From NCBI RefSeq assembly GCF_040954835.1, contig NC_090709.1, positions 45,516,490-45,580,489 on the forward strand: a DNA stretch of 64,000 nt. The letters are read 5' to 3'. The position numbers and the translations under genes were made by a program. Within the stretch, counting starts at the first letter, position 1. Every line of letters begins with the position of its first letter. The notes under the pieces were generated by a model that was given only the letters and a program-made list of their open reading frames with translations, was not told the DNA's origin and searched no databases. The stretch comes from Lepisosteus oculatus. Its lineage: Eukaryota; Chordata; Actinopteri; Semionotiformes; Lepisosteidae. Positions 20,801-32,346 of the stretch are shown here, piece by piece.

Positions 20801-22147
20801 GTAGAGAAGAGCATAGTGACCCCAAATCAGCTCTACAAACCCAGAGTCTCCCTCCAGGACAAGACTCTCCAGCTGTCTGGAGTCTCCTTCAGTGATCAGG
20901 GCTCTTACACAGTACTGGACCTCGGGACCGACAGGATCATCAGCACTGTGAGAGTCCGTGTGGAAGGTAGGACAGGAGACAGAGCACATTCATGTATAAG
21001 ATCAGATCACTTTATCGGCCCTGTACAATGTCTTGCATGACGAATGTGTCTTCTCACAGACCCCAGCTTGCTCTCCATGAGACACACAGACAGGGAGAGA
21101 AGCTGGGGGTCCGAGCGCAGGGTCAGCCATTTATACAGCACCCCTGGAGCAGCTGGGGTGAAGGGTCTTGCTCAGGAGCCCAACGGAGTAGGATTCCTCT
21201 GCTGGCCGCGGGATTTGAACCAGCAAACCCTTCCAGTCACAGAGCCACCACTCTGCCCCATCTTCTGCAGAAGAGTCTGTGACCGAGCACGTGTTAATGG
21301 GGTCTTGTTTTGTATTTCTTCAGGTGTCTGTAGTTTAACATGCCTGTCCTGTTCCTCTTGCAGGTCATGAAGAGAATGTCACTGTCACTAATGGACACCC
21401 TCTGAACATCAGTCTCTACACCAGAGAGAATGTGAAGGTTAAGTTTACTCCTGATGACTCTGGAGACTCTGTGCTAGTGTGTGCTGTAGAGAACAGCACA
21501 GTGACCCCAGACCAGCACTACAAACCCAGAGTCTCGGTCCAGGACAAGACTCTCCAGCTGTCTGGAGTCTCCTTCAGTGATCAGGGCTCTTACACAGTAC
21601 TGGACCTCAGGACCGACAGGATCATCAGCACTGTGAGAGTCCGTGTGGAAGGTAGGACAGGAGACAGAGCACATTCATTTGCTGTAGAATAGGCTGTGAC
21701 AGAGCATGTGTTAACGCCGTCCTATTTCTGAATTACTCAGCTGTCTGTAGTTAAACATGCTCGTCCTGGTCCCGAAATCTGTCTGTTGCATGAAGTTGGT
21801 TGTTAAGCTGGTTTATTGGATGTTTTCCAGACTCTGACTCCACTTGGCTGGCTCCTGTGATTGGCAGTATCCTGGCTGTGCTCGTGGCTGCTGGGGTTAT
21901 ATCTGTGCTGGTCAGACACCTGCGGTCAGGTCAGAGTCTCTCAGCCTCCTCCGCTAACGGCTCCAGCAGAGCAGGGCCATCGCCTCGGAGTTCCCCTGGG
22001 TCTGGTGTGGAGCTGCTGGGAAACGGAGCTGCTGGAAATCGCCCAGGGCCTGCAGACCCTCTGGTAACACCACAGTTCCCCCATTCTCCAGCCCAGCCCC
22101 AGTCTGATGGATCCCAGCAGGAGGAGTCCTGTTACACTAAGCATTGA
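17860..22147 (+). CDS. Receptor B (left): three-Ig-like-domain transmembrane protein
   Basis: Predicted type I membrane glycoprotein of 424 residues. Exons: 17,860-17,924 (start codon 17,870), 19,277-19,603, 20,679-20,966, 21,364-21,651 and 21,831-22,147; all splice in phase 1 with GT-AG and the frame closes. The signal peptide begins MELMTLLVLVAGFC. The V domain (about 20-128) has LPC, VRW and YEC. Two further Ig-like exons are close duplicates with the fold pattern YTV in place of Y-C and only one cysteine each (LVCAVE), reminiscent of the membrane-distal domains of CD2/SLAM proteins. The membrane segment is WLAPVIGSILAVLVAAGVIS; the tail of about 75 residues is Pro/Ser-rich and has no ITIM. 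The non-coding first exon is 1a or 1b. I do not assign a gene name; fish SLAM-like or B7-like receptors are the nearest idea. Confidence 0.82.
18225..19276. repeat. Minisatellite made of the V-exon splice acceptor
   Basis: About nineteen units of roughly 50-55 bp combine a CTCTCTCTCCAG tract, GTGTGTCTGTCAGG and GGGTGTCTAGTTGTGTC. The true V exon of receptor B starts at 19,277 as CCAG followed by GGGGTGTCCAGTTG, so the array appears to be an amplification of the intron end plus first codons. Some units (near 18,865 and 19,097) keep the exact CCAG-GGGGTGTCCAGTTG sequence. Confidence 0.9.
19622..20452 (-). repeat. 121-bp minisatellite derived from CR1/L2 LINE ORF2 end
   Basis: Seven units of about 121 bp lie in the intron after the V exon. 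On the reverse strand each encodes a form of RRLFCTQRGVGVGNKLP and VVEADTLASLQTQLGEL, the LINE C-terminal end, without its 3' UTR. The array is longer in the right arm (nine units). Confidence 0.85.
21045..21290 (-). mobile_element. tRNA-derived SINE between the two Ig exons of receptor B
   Basis: On the reverse strand it has a tRNA-like head (GTGGTGGCTCTGTGAC and B box GGTTCAAATCC), the body phrase TCCTACTCCGTTGGGC and a tail ending GATAAAGTGATCTGATC. It belongs to the same family as 2,380-2,660. The second Ig exon pair member lacks it, so it inserted after that exon duplication or was not copied. Confidence 0.7.
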
Positions 22148-24190
22148 CAGAGGATGGGGAGAATCCTGATGTGTGAGTTCCTGGGATCAAGTGTAGGTCT
22201 CCCTGTGTTGAGTTTGTATGTTCTCTCCCACTCTCACTCAGCACAGTGGTAGAATCTGTCCTTAACACACAACTGGTGCTCTTAATTACACATTTCAGTA
22301 CTGGGTGCTATTCTACACTAAGTGATATTCTACACTAGAAAGAGGTTAGGTGAAAGAGCATTAATGGACATTTGAGCATTAATGTATGTTACACTTCACT
22401 GTGCCTTAAGACAGACACATTGCCTCTGTCCGTATCTCCTCATTAACACCTACAGGACAGTCAGGGACCCATTGAAATAGTCGAACAAGGGAGACATATC
22501 ATGTACCATGTAGGGCAGAATCAAACGGTAGGATTTTGTTCCGGATGTCAAGTGAATCGATGTGCTTTCTGTGCTTGTGCACGTGTTCCTCTTATTACTG
22601 GACAGACAGTGCTGCTCAGCTGTGGTTACCAGTGAGCCCACTCTCTGGTTTCCCCACTGTGGGGCTGCCTGTGGGAGCAGTCTTACTACAGGGGGACTGG
22701 ATCTGGTTGGGCTGTGGAGAGCCAGGCCAGGGTGGACCCAGCCCGTACCACGGTAACAAAAACCACCTAGTGCTGGTGGACCAGTAGGCGGCGCTCTGCC
22801 TGATGCCATTTCTGTACTAGAGAGGACCAGGGACACTGAGCTGTATGAGGTCAGAACTAGATCAAAGGAGGATTACAGCTGAGGTCCCGTCTGCTTAATC
22901 GTTCAAGATCCCAGAGACAGTGATTGTAGGAGCAGGGGTGTGGAGTCCCACTGTCCCAGAGTCCTGGCTGTATCTGAGCTTGAACTGTCCCCTCCTACAC
23001 TTGAAACACCCTGGGATTGTTTGGAAAGACAAAATCAATTAATGCTAACATTATTTTTTCAATTCTTATGAGTATTGATTAGAAACAGCTTAGCAGTATT
23101 CATAGTCAGTGTCCTGACCTCATTCCTGGCCGGATCAGAGCTTGAACAGTCTGAGATTTTCGGGTGAACAGTGTCCTCCTATGTGTGAAGCACCTTCGGG
23201 TCCTTCAGGAGGAATGATAATGCAGTATTGATAACTTATTGTTTTTCCTGTACGTATCCAGTAGGAGGTGCTTGAGGAACATCCCTTCAGACTGGGAGTG
23301 TGTTATGTATTCTGCTCAGTGGTCTGGTCCACAGCTCCCTGTGTTAACAGCAGCTGCTCGGCACTGTCTCCAGACTGATCCGCGGTGCTGAGGGACGACC
23401 CCAGCAGGAGTCTGTGATGGTCTACAGGGTGTGCCATTCACTGACGCAGTACGACACTCTGCCCCCTGACAAATCTGACTCCACAGCGACGGTCTTCTGC
23501 TCTCCTCCCTCGAATCCTCGTTCTCCTGACTTCCTCAGATCCGCTGGTCTGTCAGGTTCAATACCTCCCCCAGTTCCCTGTAGCGCTGATCTTGATCTGG
23601 GATGGTGCATTTTACTGACCGTGTCTAAACACTGGAGTATCGGCTCCGCTGTTTTTCAGGAACCAAAGCGCGAGTTACCAGAAGCCTAGATGCCTCTGTG
23701 TCCTGTGGGATTTTGGGAATATAGCACTGGAAAAGTTGGAGAGAGAGGGAGCAAAAGACTGTGAGAGGGAACGGGTGTTAGACCGTTCTCCTGCTCTTTC
23801 TGGGAACTGAGCTGAAACCAGAGTTTTGTCGGGTTTAGACAATTCCTTGGAAGATATTTTTGATGTGTAACGTTCAGCACTGAATGAATCGGAGTGTTTT
23901 AAAAGCATTGCACTGATACATCTCTAGATGTGTTACTTGAAGCATCACACACTCCAGGCTGGATTATGCACTGATGAGAGATGTTTGTCTCTTTAAATGC
24001 TGGATTAGTTTGTGCACAGGTTAAAGTCAGTCTTTTACAGAGTATTAGAGAAATCTGCACCCCTAGGAGTTTTTTTATATTGCTCAAAGAGCTTTAAAGC
24101 ACTTTACATATAGAAGTGATTCCAGATACACAGATCTCAAATGTAAAAAAATACTACCGATATAAGAGATGGAAAAATAAACTTTAATTT
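22148..24190. other. 3' flank of receptor B, no recognised gene
   Basis: The stretch is well conserved between arms, including a 91-residue open frame at 23,414-23,689 (reverse partner 45,868-46,143) with no recognisable domain. No clear poly(A) hexamer lies close to the receptor B stop; the first seen is near 24,176. Confidence 0.4.
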
Positions 24191-24590
24191 AATAATAATA
24201 TCAATAATAATAATTGCTTACACTTACATAGCACTTTTCTGGACACTCCACTCAAAGCACTTTACAGGTCAGGGGGATCCCCTCCACCCCCACCAGTGTG
24301 TACCCCACCTGGATGATGCTCCAGTCCGCTCAGCACACAGCAGCTCTCAGTGGGGAGGAGAGCAGAGGGATGGAGCCAATTCATAGAAGGGGGTTATTGG
24401 GAGGCCATGATCTCTTTTCTAGAGACGCCCTGGGATTTTTAATGACCACAGAGAGTCAGGACCTCAGTTTTACATCTCATCCGAAGGACGGCGCCTGTTT
24501 ACAGTCCAGTGTCCCCCGTCACTATACTGGCGCATCAGGACCCACATGGACCGCAGGGTGAGAGCGCCCCCTGCTGGCCCCACTAACACC
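24191..24590 (-). mobile_element. 5S-SINE body, left arm only
   Basis: This is the same body as the copy at 9.7-10.3 kb, flanked on one side by an (ATA)n stretch and lacking the 5S head (5'-truncated). The matching place in the right arm (about 45,390) runs straight through without it, so the insertion came after the arm duplication, or it was removed from the right arm by conversion. Confidence 0.75.
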
Positions 24591-25804
24591 TTTATTTAGA
24601 GTTTTAATAGAAAATATTTTATGCAACAAACCATAATTTATACAGTAACTTATCTGAGTAAAAAGGATTCTCTATCTACTTCTTGTAAGCTGATCAGGGG
24701 TTCGAATGACAGTTCAGTAGTTAAGGGCCTGTCCTGTTAATTAGGTAACAGCTGTTCATTACAACACTGCCGAAAGATTAGATGCCAAGATATGATTTCC
24801 CCTGTAGTGTGATGAAGAACATAACCGTTGAATGTTTATTTGTTATTTTCAGTATTTTTATATTGTTGTTTTTGTGCTATGTTTTATATTTAAGATGTCT
24901 TTCGCTGTTTTCGTTATTTCAGGGTAGAAAATTATTTGGGGAGGTCCCGTCCTCACTGATTTTAAGCTGTATTTTATTACCAACTGGAAGCTGTTGCAGC
25001 GATGCCTGCACAGCGGTGATGTGTGTTCTGTTGTGTCGCAGTGGGAACACAAACTGGGCTCAGCCAAAGCTGAGCCAAGACTGTGTGTGTACGCCCAACA
25101 ACTGAAGCAACTGAGCTTTTGTTGCAATTGTTTTTTTGTACTACTTATCGTCCAAGAGCGAGCTAAATAGCATTTTGTTATATTTTATATTATGATGTTA
25201 TATTTTGTTTGCTCAGATGACAGATTCATTGAAATTGTATTACATTTAGTCTGCTGTTGTGCAAACTGAGGAAAATGTTCACTGGTTGTAATGAAGGGAA
25301 GAACAGACCTAGATGAAGTAAAAGTGTTCTTGAAAAACTATTTCCTGGAGCTACAGGGCTACTCGTGCACTTAACTGAGTGTGTGAGGTGTTCAGTGTTC
25401 ATAGTTGTGCTGAGGGAGCTGTCAGATCCATGTGGAGTTTAGAGAACTGGAATGGTCTTCGTTCAGAATCTTTTAACTTTTATCACTTATTGATGCCGGT
25501 TCTGTTTGGACCTTGTACAGTATTTTTTTATTTTTCAATAAAAGAAAAAAAACATGACACAACAGGCTTGTTTGTCCTTTGTCTCCGGAAGGCGTTCTTA
25601 TTTCGGAAGCTCCCAGTCCCAGTTTTCCGGTCTCTCTGGGGGGGAGCCCGAGAGCCGCCGTCCCTCGTCCCCGAGCCGAGAAGAGTCGGTCCCCTGGGAG
25701 ACCTGGGCCTGGGAGCCCGCTCTGTACTCGAACCCCGGCCCCCAGGGGCCAGACGCGCTCTCCCTGAGATCTCGGTGGTCTTGACCTCCGTGAGGAGAGT
25801 GGGA
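24591..25804. other. AT-rich stretch without recognised gene
   Basis: Short frames only. AATAAA occurs at 25,537-25,542. Partial match to the right arm is interrupted by the private block at 43.1-44.0 kb. Confidence 0.35.
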
Positions 25805-26103
25805 GTGGTCCTCTTGTCCAGACTCCCGGTCCTGCTGCTCGGAGCCCGGCGGCGCTGTCCTCTTGTCCAGACTCCCAGTCCTGCCGCTCGGAGCCCAGCG
25901 GCGCTGTCCTCTTGTCCAGACTCCCGGTCCTGCTGCTCGGAGCCCAGCGGCGCTGTCCTCTTGTCCAGACTCCCGGTCCTGCTGCTCGGAGCCCAGCGGC
26001 GCTGTCCTCTTGTCCAGACTCCCGGTCCTGCTGCTCGGAGCCCGGCGGCGCTGTCCTCTTGTCCAGACTCCCGGTCCTGCTGCTCGGAGCCCAGCGGCGC
26101 CCT
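25805..26103. repeat. 49-bp GC-rich minisatellite, six units
   Basis: CTCTTGTCCAGACTCCC recurs at 25,811, 25,860, 25,909, 25,958, 26,007 and 26,056. The unit is open in all three reverse frames, which yields long artificial-looking ORFs with a 49-residue period (for example GSEQQDRESGQED). The right arm has two units. Confidence 0.92.
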
Positions 26104-26534
26104 GCAGACTCGCGCTGCAGAAGGAGGCAGAGTCCAGGGGAAACGAGACTGACGGGGGGCTGTGGCGTCTCTCCACGTCTCCTGACGGCCGTCCAGCCTG
26201 CAGAACCGCACACGCAGGGCGCCCTGCTCCTGTCCGAGGGGAACTGGTCCTCCATCATCCCCCAGGGAAGGCAGGTGTGATGTTGACACCCCTCCAGGGA
26301 AGTGAGGCAGATCCTCCTGCAGGGCAGTGTGGTGGTGAGACAGATCCTGGGTTTCTGAGTGTAGTGGGATGAGGGCTGTGGTTGGGCGGAGCTGGGATTG
26401 GGAAATTAACTGTTGGGCTCAGTGTCACTAGTGCTGGGCTTGTGTGTGAAAGGCTCAGAATTAGACAGTGAGAGGGCTGTGACACATTCAGAATGCCTGA
26501 AGAGCTCTTATAGGATTGAGTCTTTGATAACACT

Positions 26535-26950
26535 GTAAAACCTGGAGCGGATCAGACTGCTGGGCACTGGGAGTCTGACTGACAGCACTGTCACACCTGG
26601 AGCGGATCAGACTGCTGCGCACTGGGGGTCTGACTGACAGCACTGTCACACCTGGAGCAGATCAGACTGCTGCGCACTGGGAGTCTGACTGACAGCAGTG
26701 TCACACCTGGAGCGGATCAGACTGCTGGACACTGGGAGTCTGACAGCACTGTCACACCTGGAGTGGATCAGACTGCTGCGCACTGAGAGTCTGACTGACA
26801 GCACTGTCACACCTGGAGCGGATCAGACTGCTGCGCACTGGGAGTCTGACAACACTGCAAAACCAGGAGTGGATCAGACTGCTGCTCTGTCACACCTGGA
26901 GCGGATCAGACTGCTGCTCTGTCACACCTGGAGACGATCAGACTGCTGGG
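26535..26950. repeat. Minisatellite of about 58-bp units
   Basis: Units with CACACCTGGAGCGGATCAGA, CTGCTGCGCACTGGGAGTCT and GACTGACAGCACTGT recur about seven times, with shortened units near the right end. Confidence 0.9.
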
Positions 26951-27329
26951 CACTTACAAGGAGCTGAGTGCAGGCTGGGCGGGGGTTTTGAATTAAAGAG
27001 ACCCCCTTAGATGATTTAATTGATGTATTATTTTGATGTTGCACCTCACTACTGCTGGTCCTACATGGGGCTTATTTTCAGTTAAAAAAGCGATTTTACC
27101 CTTTTTTTTTACTTGCACGTTTCTGTGTTTTCTCCCAAGTGACTCAAGTTCTGAACTCTACCCCACCGCCGGCTCACACCGATGCTCTCTTTTTAAAGAT
27201 GTGTGTTATTCAACTCCTTGTTGCTGCTGCTGTGTGTTTGTGTTTTTGGTGTTTCCTCAATGTCTCTGTCCTGGAGCCTACACGCGCACAAGCCTGTCAT
27301 CGCACCTGTGCAGGTGACCGGTGAGCTGG

Positions 27330-27624
27330 ACTGAGGTCTTAATGAGAAACAGGGTGGGAAAGCACAGCGGGCGGGTGCGCGATGGAGCCCAGTCTCTGAT
27401 TGGCCGGAGGTCGCTGAGTGACAGAGGTTTCCACCTGTTAGAGGAGCGGTTTCCACAGCCGGGCTATTTGAGCCGGTGGGAGGGGCTGGTCGTCATTCCG
27501 GCTGTGAGGTGTGTTCAAGCGAACAGGTGCGCTGATTTTACTGCGAGAACAGACGGGTGATTTTTCGAGGTGATGGAAGCCGTTTTGATGCACCTTTAGC
27601 AAACCTTTGCTTTAAATGTTACCG
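27330..27624 (+). promoter_or_regulatory. CCAAT-type promoter and first exon of an inner gene
   Basis: GATTGG (inverted CCAAT) at 27,398-27,403 lies in a CpG-rich stretch. A good donor ACCG-GTAAGT ends a probable first exon at 27,624. The only ATGs before the donor open very short frames, so the exon is probably non-coding. The element is conserved in the right arm. Confidence 0.5.
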
Positions 27625-29087
27625 GTAAGTCATCGATATGCTCTGTCGTGTTTTAAACTGTTCTAAAACGTTTTTTTCAAGGTAAGGGGAAGCGTTTTTA
27701 GGCAATTTAGGGGACATTTGCTGGAAAGCTGATACATGAGCGATGTTCTTTGGCGTGTTTTAAACTGAAACGCGAGGTGAATATTTCTGTGAAAGAGGTT
27801 CGTTTGCTCTGTGCGGTTGTATCTGGTGACACAACACGGTTCTACAAAGTCTTGTGTTTTGTGGTGTTTAGTCCGTGGTGGTGTTTCGATTTTGCTGGTA
27901 AAAATGTATTTTATTTGCCCGTTGCGCAGTTTCTGTCTGAAGTGCCTTGGTCAGCGTTGACTCGTTTATTACAAAATAGTTTCACTGCTTTGAAAACAAA
28001 ATTAATGTTCGTGTTTAGAGGCGTTTGTGTTTATTTTGCGAAACGATTTCAAAATGTTTGGGGAACTGAGAAGCGTCGCGTTGTAAGCAAATACACACGT
28101 GTAGTCGGGTGTGTCTGTTGTGGGCTGTTTAAAGTTAAAGACCCAGCAGTGTATGTCTGTGCTTAAAGACATTGGATATTTCAGCTCGGGTCGGTTTTAT
28201 ACACAAATCCATTGTTTAGTTCAGTTTCTGTTTTTTATGGGATAAACCGGTGCTTTAACATGAGGTTTCAAAGCCCATTAAATGCTACAAAGAAAGTATT
28301 TTTGTCAAATGACGTTTTTAACCCTGGATATAATAAAACTGACCCACAAAAAACACTCAAGTAATGTTTGTTTTAGAGCATTAAATAACGAAAGATGCAC
28401 AGAGCTGCTCTTAAAGTCATCATTACAACAGGTCTGTGACTATTTCTTTGACAGACCGTGTTGGTGTTATCTGTGCTGGCATAATGTGAATTGTTTATAT
28501 AATAAAGAAACAACCGGAAGATGAAAGCAGTTGATTTTATTTTGTGGAGTATTTATAAATTGTTCAACAAAAATAAATATTTATGCCTTGGCCGCTACGT
28601 TACACCCTCTCAAAACGACAAACAGGTTTTTCTGATGCACATTAAGATGAGTGAGAGTCAGAGAAAGTGTTGCTGAGACAGAGGGACTGTTCTCAGTTCT
28701 GTTTCTGTCTTGGGTAATTTTCACTCCACAGCTTCTCCCTGAAAACCGAGTCCTGCTGGTTTGTTTTACAGGCTTCTCTTGTAAATCAACACCTAGGCTG
28801 TAGATGTGTGCTGTTTCTTCTTACTTCAGGGGGAAACTTCATCGTTTAAAATATTGGTGTATTTGCCATTAAGGTTGCTTCAGTCAGAACCAGTGTCTTC
28901 TGTACACCAGGTGGAGTTTTGCACGAATGTCGGTTATTGTGGGAGACGTCGGTGTGAAATGGCGAGTGTGGAGTGACCAGGGTAGGTTGGGGTTCTAGTG
29001 ATGGATGGGGGTGCACCTGCAGGCAGTGGGCTGGTGAGGACTGTGTCTGTGGGCTCATGTGGTCGTGTTTGTGGACTGGTGTCTCAG
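27625..29087. other. Probable first intron of the inner gene
   Basis: A 138-residue open frame at 27,750-28,166 is intact in both arms, but its hydrophobic, low-complexity composition and place right after a donor suggest intron rather than coding sequence. Confidence 0.35.
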
Positions 29088-29456
29088 AGGGGCCTTCCAG
29101 CAGGTTCTCGGGAAGCTCTTCAGGAAGAAAGTCGGCAGAGGTCTGAAGTGGATCTCCTGGACTCACCCCTGACCGGTCTGCTCCCAGTCCTGGCCTGGAC
29201 TCTGGGATTCGCTGTGGGAGGTGAGTCTTGGGTCAGGAGTCGAACCCTGGGCCCTGTCGTTGGTGATGGGGGGGGGGGGGGAGTTGAGCCAGAGCCTCCA
29301 TTGAGAACCTCAGGGCCACCGTCTTCACAGCAGGAGGAAGAGCCGGGTTCGAGGAGCTGGCCTGTACCGGATCCTGCACTCTGGGGCTGCAGGGAGCTCC
29401 AGCACCTGTACGAGGCCCGTGAGCAGGACCCCAGAGAGGACAGGGCGAGACCACCG
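29088..29456 (+). other. Two candidate exons of an unrecognised gene
   Basis: Candidate exon 29,088-29,220 follows GTCTCAG and ends before GTGAGT; its open frame has SREALQEESRQRSEVDLLDS then a hydrophobic run LLPVLAWTLGFAVG. Candidate exon 29,331-29,456 follows CTTCACAG and ends before GTGACT, with RELQHLYEAREQDPREDRAR in one frame. The two frames do not join cleanly in phase, so the model is uncertain. No family was recognised. Confidence 0.3.
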
Positions 29457-29569
29457 GTGACTCTGACCTCAGGACAGGTGTTCTGCAGGGGGCAGCACAG
29501 CTCCGACTGGCCCAGTGTTCCTTGTAATAGATCACTGGCTGTTCACTGGGCTGCTTATTCTCTGTGATG

Positions 29570-29880
29570 GACAGACACTGGACTGGGTATTCAGTATAAT
29601 CATCACTTTACTGGGTGTTCAATATACTAATCACTGGACTGTTTTCATTGAGGGTTGATCACTGTACTGGGTTTTCAGCATAGTCAATTTACTGGGTGTT
29701 CACTGTAGTCATCACTGCACTGAGTATTAACCATTACTGCACTGGGTGTTTACTGTAGTTATCACTGCACTGAGTATTAATCACTGTAATCATCACTGTA
29801 CTGGGTATTAATCATCACTGAATGGTTTATTCAGAGTGCTGTCTGTTATTCAGTGTACAGATAAATCCCTGTTTTTCAGT
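29570..29880. repeat. Degenerate tandem repeat of 24-50 bp units
   Basis: ACTGGGTGTTCACTGTA and ATCACTGCACTGAGTATTAA phrases alternate. The right arm counterpart is longer, accounting for part of a 263-bp length difference. Confidence 0.7.
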
Positions 29881-30683
29881 TGTAGGTGGGCTCCTGAAAA
29901 GACTGCTGAGCCCAGAAGCAGGAGTGTGATTAGAGAGGAGGGACAGGTGAGGGGAGCTGTTTAAATCACCTGTGTGAGGCTGTCAGGGGCTGTGGGGCAG
30001 GGGGACACTGGGAGGATGAGCTCAGTGTTGTCCCCATGCTGGTACCTCTCACTCATCCCTGCTGCAGCTCTGTGTGTGATTCACAGGACAGAAGTGTGGA
30101 GCTCACAGAGCAGAGGAAGTCAGAAACTCCTGCTGGAGCACCTGACTCAATATTCTGTACAAACAGGCAGAGAAACAACATGGAGCCCTTTTCTTGGATA
30201 GGAACTGTACTATCTAGTTGGTAAACTATTTTTTCCTTGATTTAATTATTGTGTTTGCTGTTTATTCAGTGGAATTGTAGTCCCTTACAGTTTACTGAAG
30301 TGCTTTACTACATATTCATTGTGCTGGTCTGTCACATACACATACTCTCTCCTGAATATTTACTGGAAATTCACTGTACTGGTTAGTCACTTTGACAGAT
30401 ATTCACTGGCATGTTCATCACTCATCTAGTCAGTTTCTTTCCTGAATGATTACTGACTTGACTCTACTGGGTCTTCACCATAACTGTTCAACACTAAGCC
30501 AGTGTTTGTCTTCAATGGTTATTGTACAAGTTCCCTGTAATTACTAGTCAATCTCTGTCCTGGGTATGTTTTGTCCTGGACATTCAAAGTACAAGATGTT
30601 TATAGTAATTGTTAATTACTAAGCTAATCATTGTCTTGATGAGAGCAGGGGGTGTTGGGGTACCAGCTGGCTGAGAGCAAGAG

Positions 30684-31803
30684 TTGGGGTATCAGGCTAC
30701 CGACTTATTTGTGGGAGAACTTCAAGTCAAGAGGAAGAACAGAAGCCCCGACATCGGAGCTCTCTCCCAGTCGGACACCAGGAGCCCTGACGCCCCCATC
30801 GGCTTGATCTCTCCGGTCGTCTCGTCTGGACGTCGGGCTCCAGGATCTCGGGGAAGGTTCCCTCCTCCCAGCCTGGCTCAGGCCTGAGGAGTCTGGAAGA
30901 TCTGGGAGAAGCCAACAGGAAGAAACTCCTCCTGGACCTCGACTCTGGGAGGAGCCCAGCGCCTGGACCCCCCCGGCGACTCGTATTAACCAGGAGGAGG
31001 AGCCTGGCGCCTGGACACCCAGGGGTGTTGGAACAAAGAGGAGGAGGAGCCCAGTTGTGCCACAACAATGAAGAGGAGCCCAGGGGTGTCAGAACCTCTG
31101 AAGGGGGAGAGAGAGCCTGTGGACAACACGCCTGTGTTTCTCCAGGACGGGTCACCAGAACAGCAGCTCTGGACCGGAGCAGTCGGGACTCGGTGGAGCA
31201 CAGGCTGCCTTCAGGCATGTTTATTCCCTCCAGACACAGCTCCTGCAGGAGGAACCTGACCCTGCAGGCAGGGAGAGGTCAGGGAGGCTGTGGGACAGGT
31301 GGGGAGGGACTGGGAATGTGGGAGCTGCCCCCCGTGTTGGGAAACGGGATCAGGCAGCCAGGGGTAAAGTGGGGCAACACTGTACCAGGCTGGAGAGGGC
31401 GCCCCCAGACCTGCAGTTAGAGGACAGGGGAACAGGGGACCCCCCCATCAGCCAGGCAGGTGAGTCTCTCCTTTGCTGGATTTCCCTCACAGGTGACACT
31501 GGTCTTCATCGATCCTGCAGGGATGTGATCGGACCAATCTGGGATCGACACACTCCCAGGGGGCAGAGCAGGAGTTGTCTTGGGAAGACAGACAGGATGT
31601 TCCGACTGCCTTCCTCCTCCTCCCTGCCTGCTGGAGCCTGTGAGGATGATCTTGATAAAGAGCTGCCGATGCCCCTGGTCCAGGTGGAGATCCGTAGCCC
31701 CAAGAGGACTCATCCTGTCGGGGTGTCAGGGGGTGACCCTCAGGGCTGTGTCCTGACCTCCTGCTGTCTCTCATCCACAAGATCAAGGTCAGTGTGCTGT
31801 TGA
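30684..31803 (+). other. GC-rich block with conserved open frames, unrecognised gene
   Basis: Several overlapping frames are kept without any net indel between arms across 30,727-32,346. The best is 31,318-31,803, containing EDDLDKELPMPLVQVEIRSP and a basic PKRTHP run, with an acceptor-like CCCTCACAG before 31,493. Another frame has LRSLEDLGEANRKKLLLDLD. Some of this is probably coding exon of the gene starting at about 27.5 kb, but I cannot order the exons and recognise no domain. Confidence 0.3.
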
Positions 31804-31995
31804 CACTACACTCTCGAACCCGAGTCCAACACCAGGCTCCAGCACGAGCCCAAGGTCAGGTTAGTCCTGTCACTCCTGTGTCACACTCAGGGCATGAACA
31901 CACAGCCCTACTAGTGAGAGAGGAGAACTGTTAATATTCTACCAGTATTGATATTCGTACTTGAGGAAATATGGTTTGTTTTATTAACAGTAATA

Positions 31996-32346
31996 TTAGT
32001 TGGCTTTTTTATTAGCCCCACTTGCACTAGAAGTAATGTTATTTTTAGCTGGAGCATGACCAACAGAAGCAGTATTGCTGTTATCTGCAGGAGCACAACT
32101 GATTGAGCCAGTCTTGTGAAATACACCTCTTGTGTGTCTCCTGTGTTTTCCGCCATTGTCGTTCCAGTCGACCTCCTCTCGAACCCTCACGGGACTGTGC
32201 TGGGACTCCTCTCATCCCGACTCCTGGGAGCTCGTATCGGGATCTTGTGAGGAGTCCACCAGGATGGGTTCAGTGACTCCTCAGCACTACCCACGGCGAG
32301 CCTCGAGCTGGGTCCCTCGGTTCTGACGGTCCCGTCTGCTTCAGGG
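31996..32346 (-). other. Reverse-strand frame at the palindrome centre, interrupted
   Basis: The frame VREEVDWNDNGG to GANKKAN is open in both arms. In the right arm it extends unbroken from the palindrome junction (EDRTVRTEGPSSRLAVGS onward); here a 2-bp length difference near 32,207 breaks it. No family was recognised. Confidence 0.25.

Larger units (their letters stand above)
5794..32346 (+). repeat. Left arm of a giant inverted duplication
   Basis: The sequence from here to about 32,346 reappears as its reverse complement at 36,721-64,000. Paired coordinates sum to 69,067 next to the centre, about 69,332 at 28-29 kb, 69,557 at 20.5-23.7 kb and 69,916-69,917 from 6.7 to 19.6 kb, so each step marks an indel or array-length change. 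Exons, LINE and SINE insertions and minisatellites are shared in mirror order, so most insertions predate the duplication. The arm carries receptor A, receptor B and an unrecognised inner gene, all pointing to the centre. The true outer end is not visible because the partner runs off the window. Confidence 0.95.

Noticed and set aside
22450-22836. 128-residue reverse frame and overlapping forward frame
   Set aside because: Both are open in both arms, but there are no splice sites, start context or domain to support either.
25473-26289. Four long overlapping frames on both strands
   Set aside because: They come from the 49-bp GC-rich repeat, which lacks stops in several frames.
27750-28166. 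138-residue frame kept in both arms
   Set aside because: It follows a splice donor closely, has no domain and is conserved no better than its surroundings, so intron is the simpler reading.
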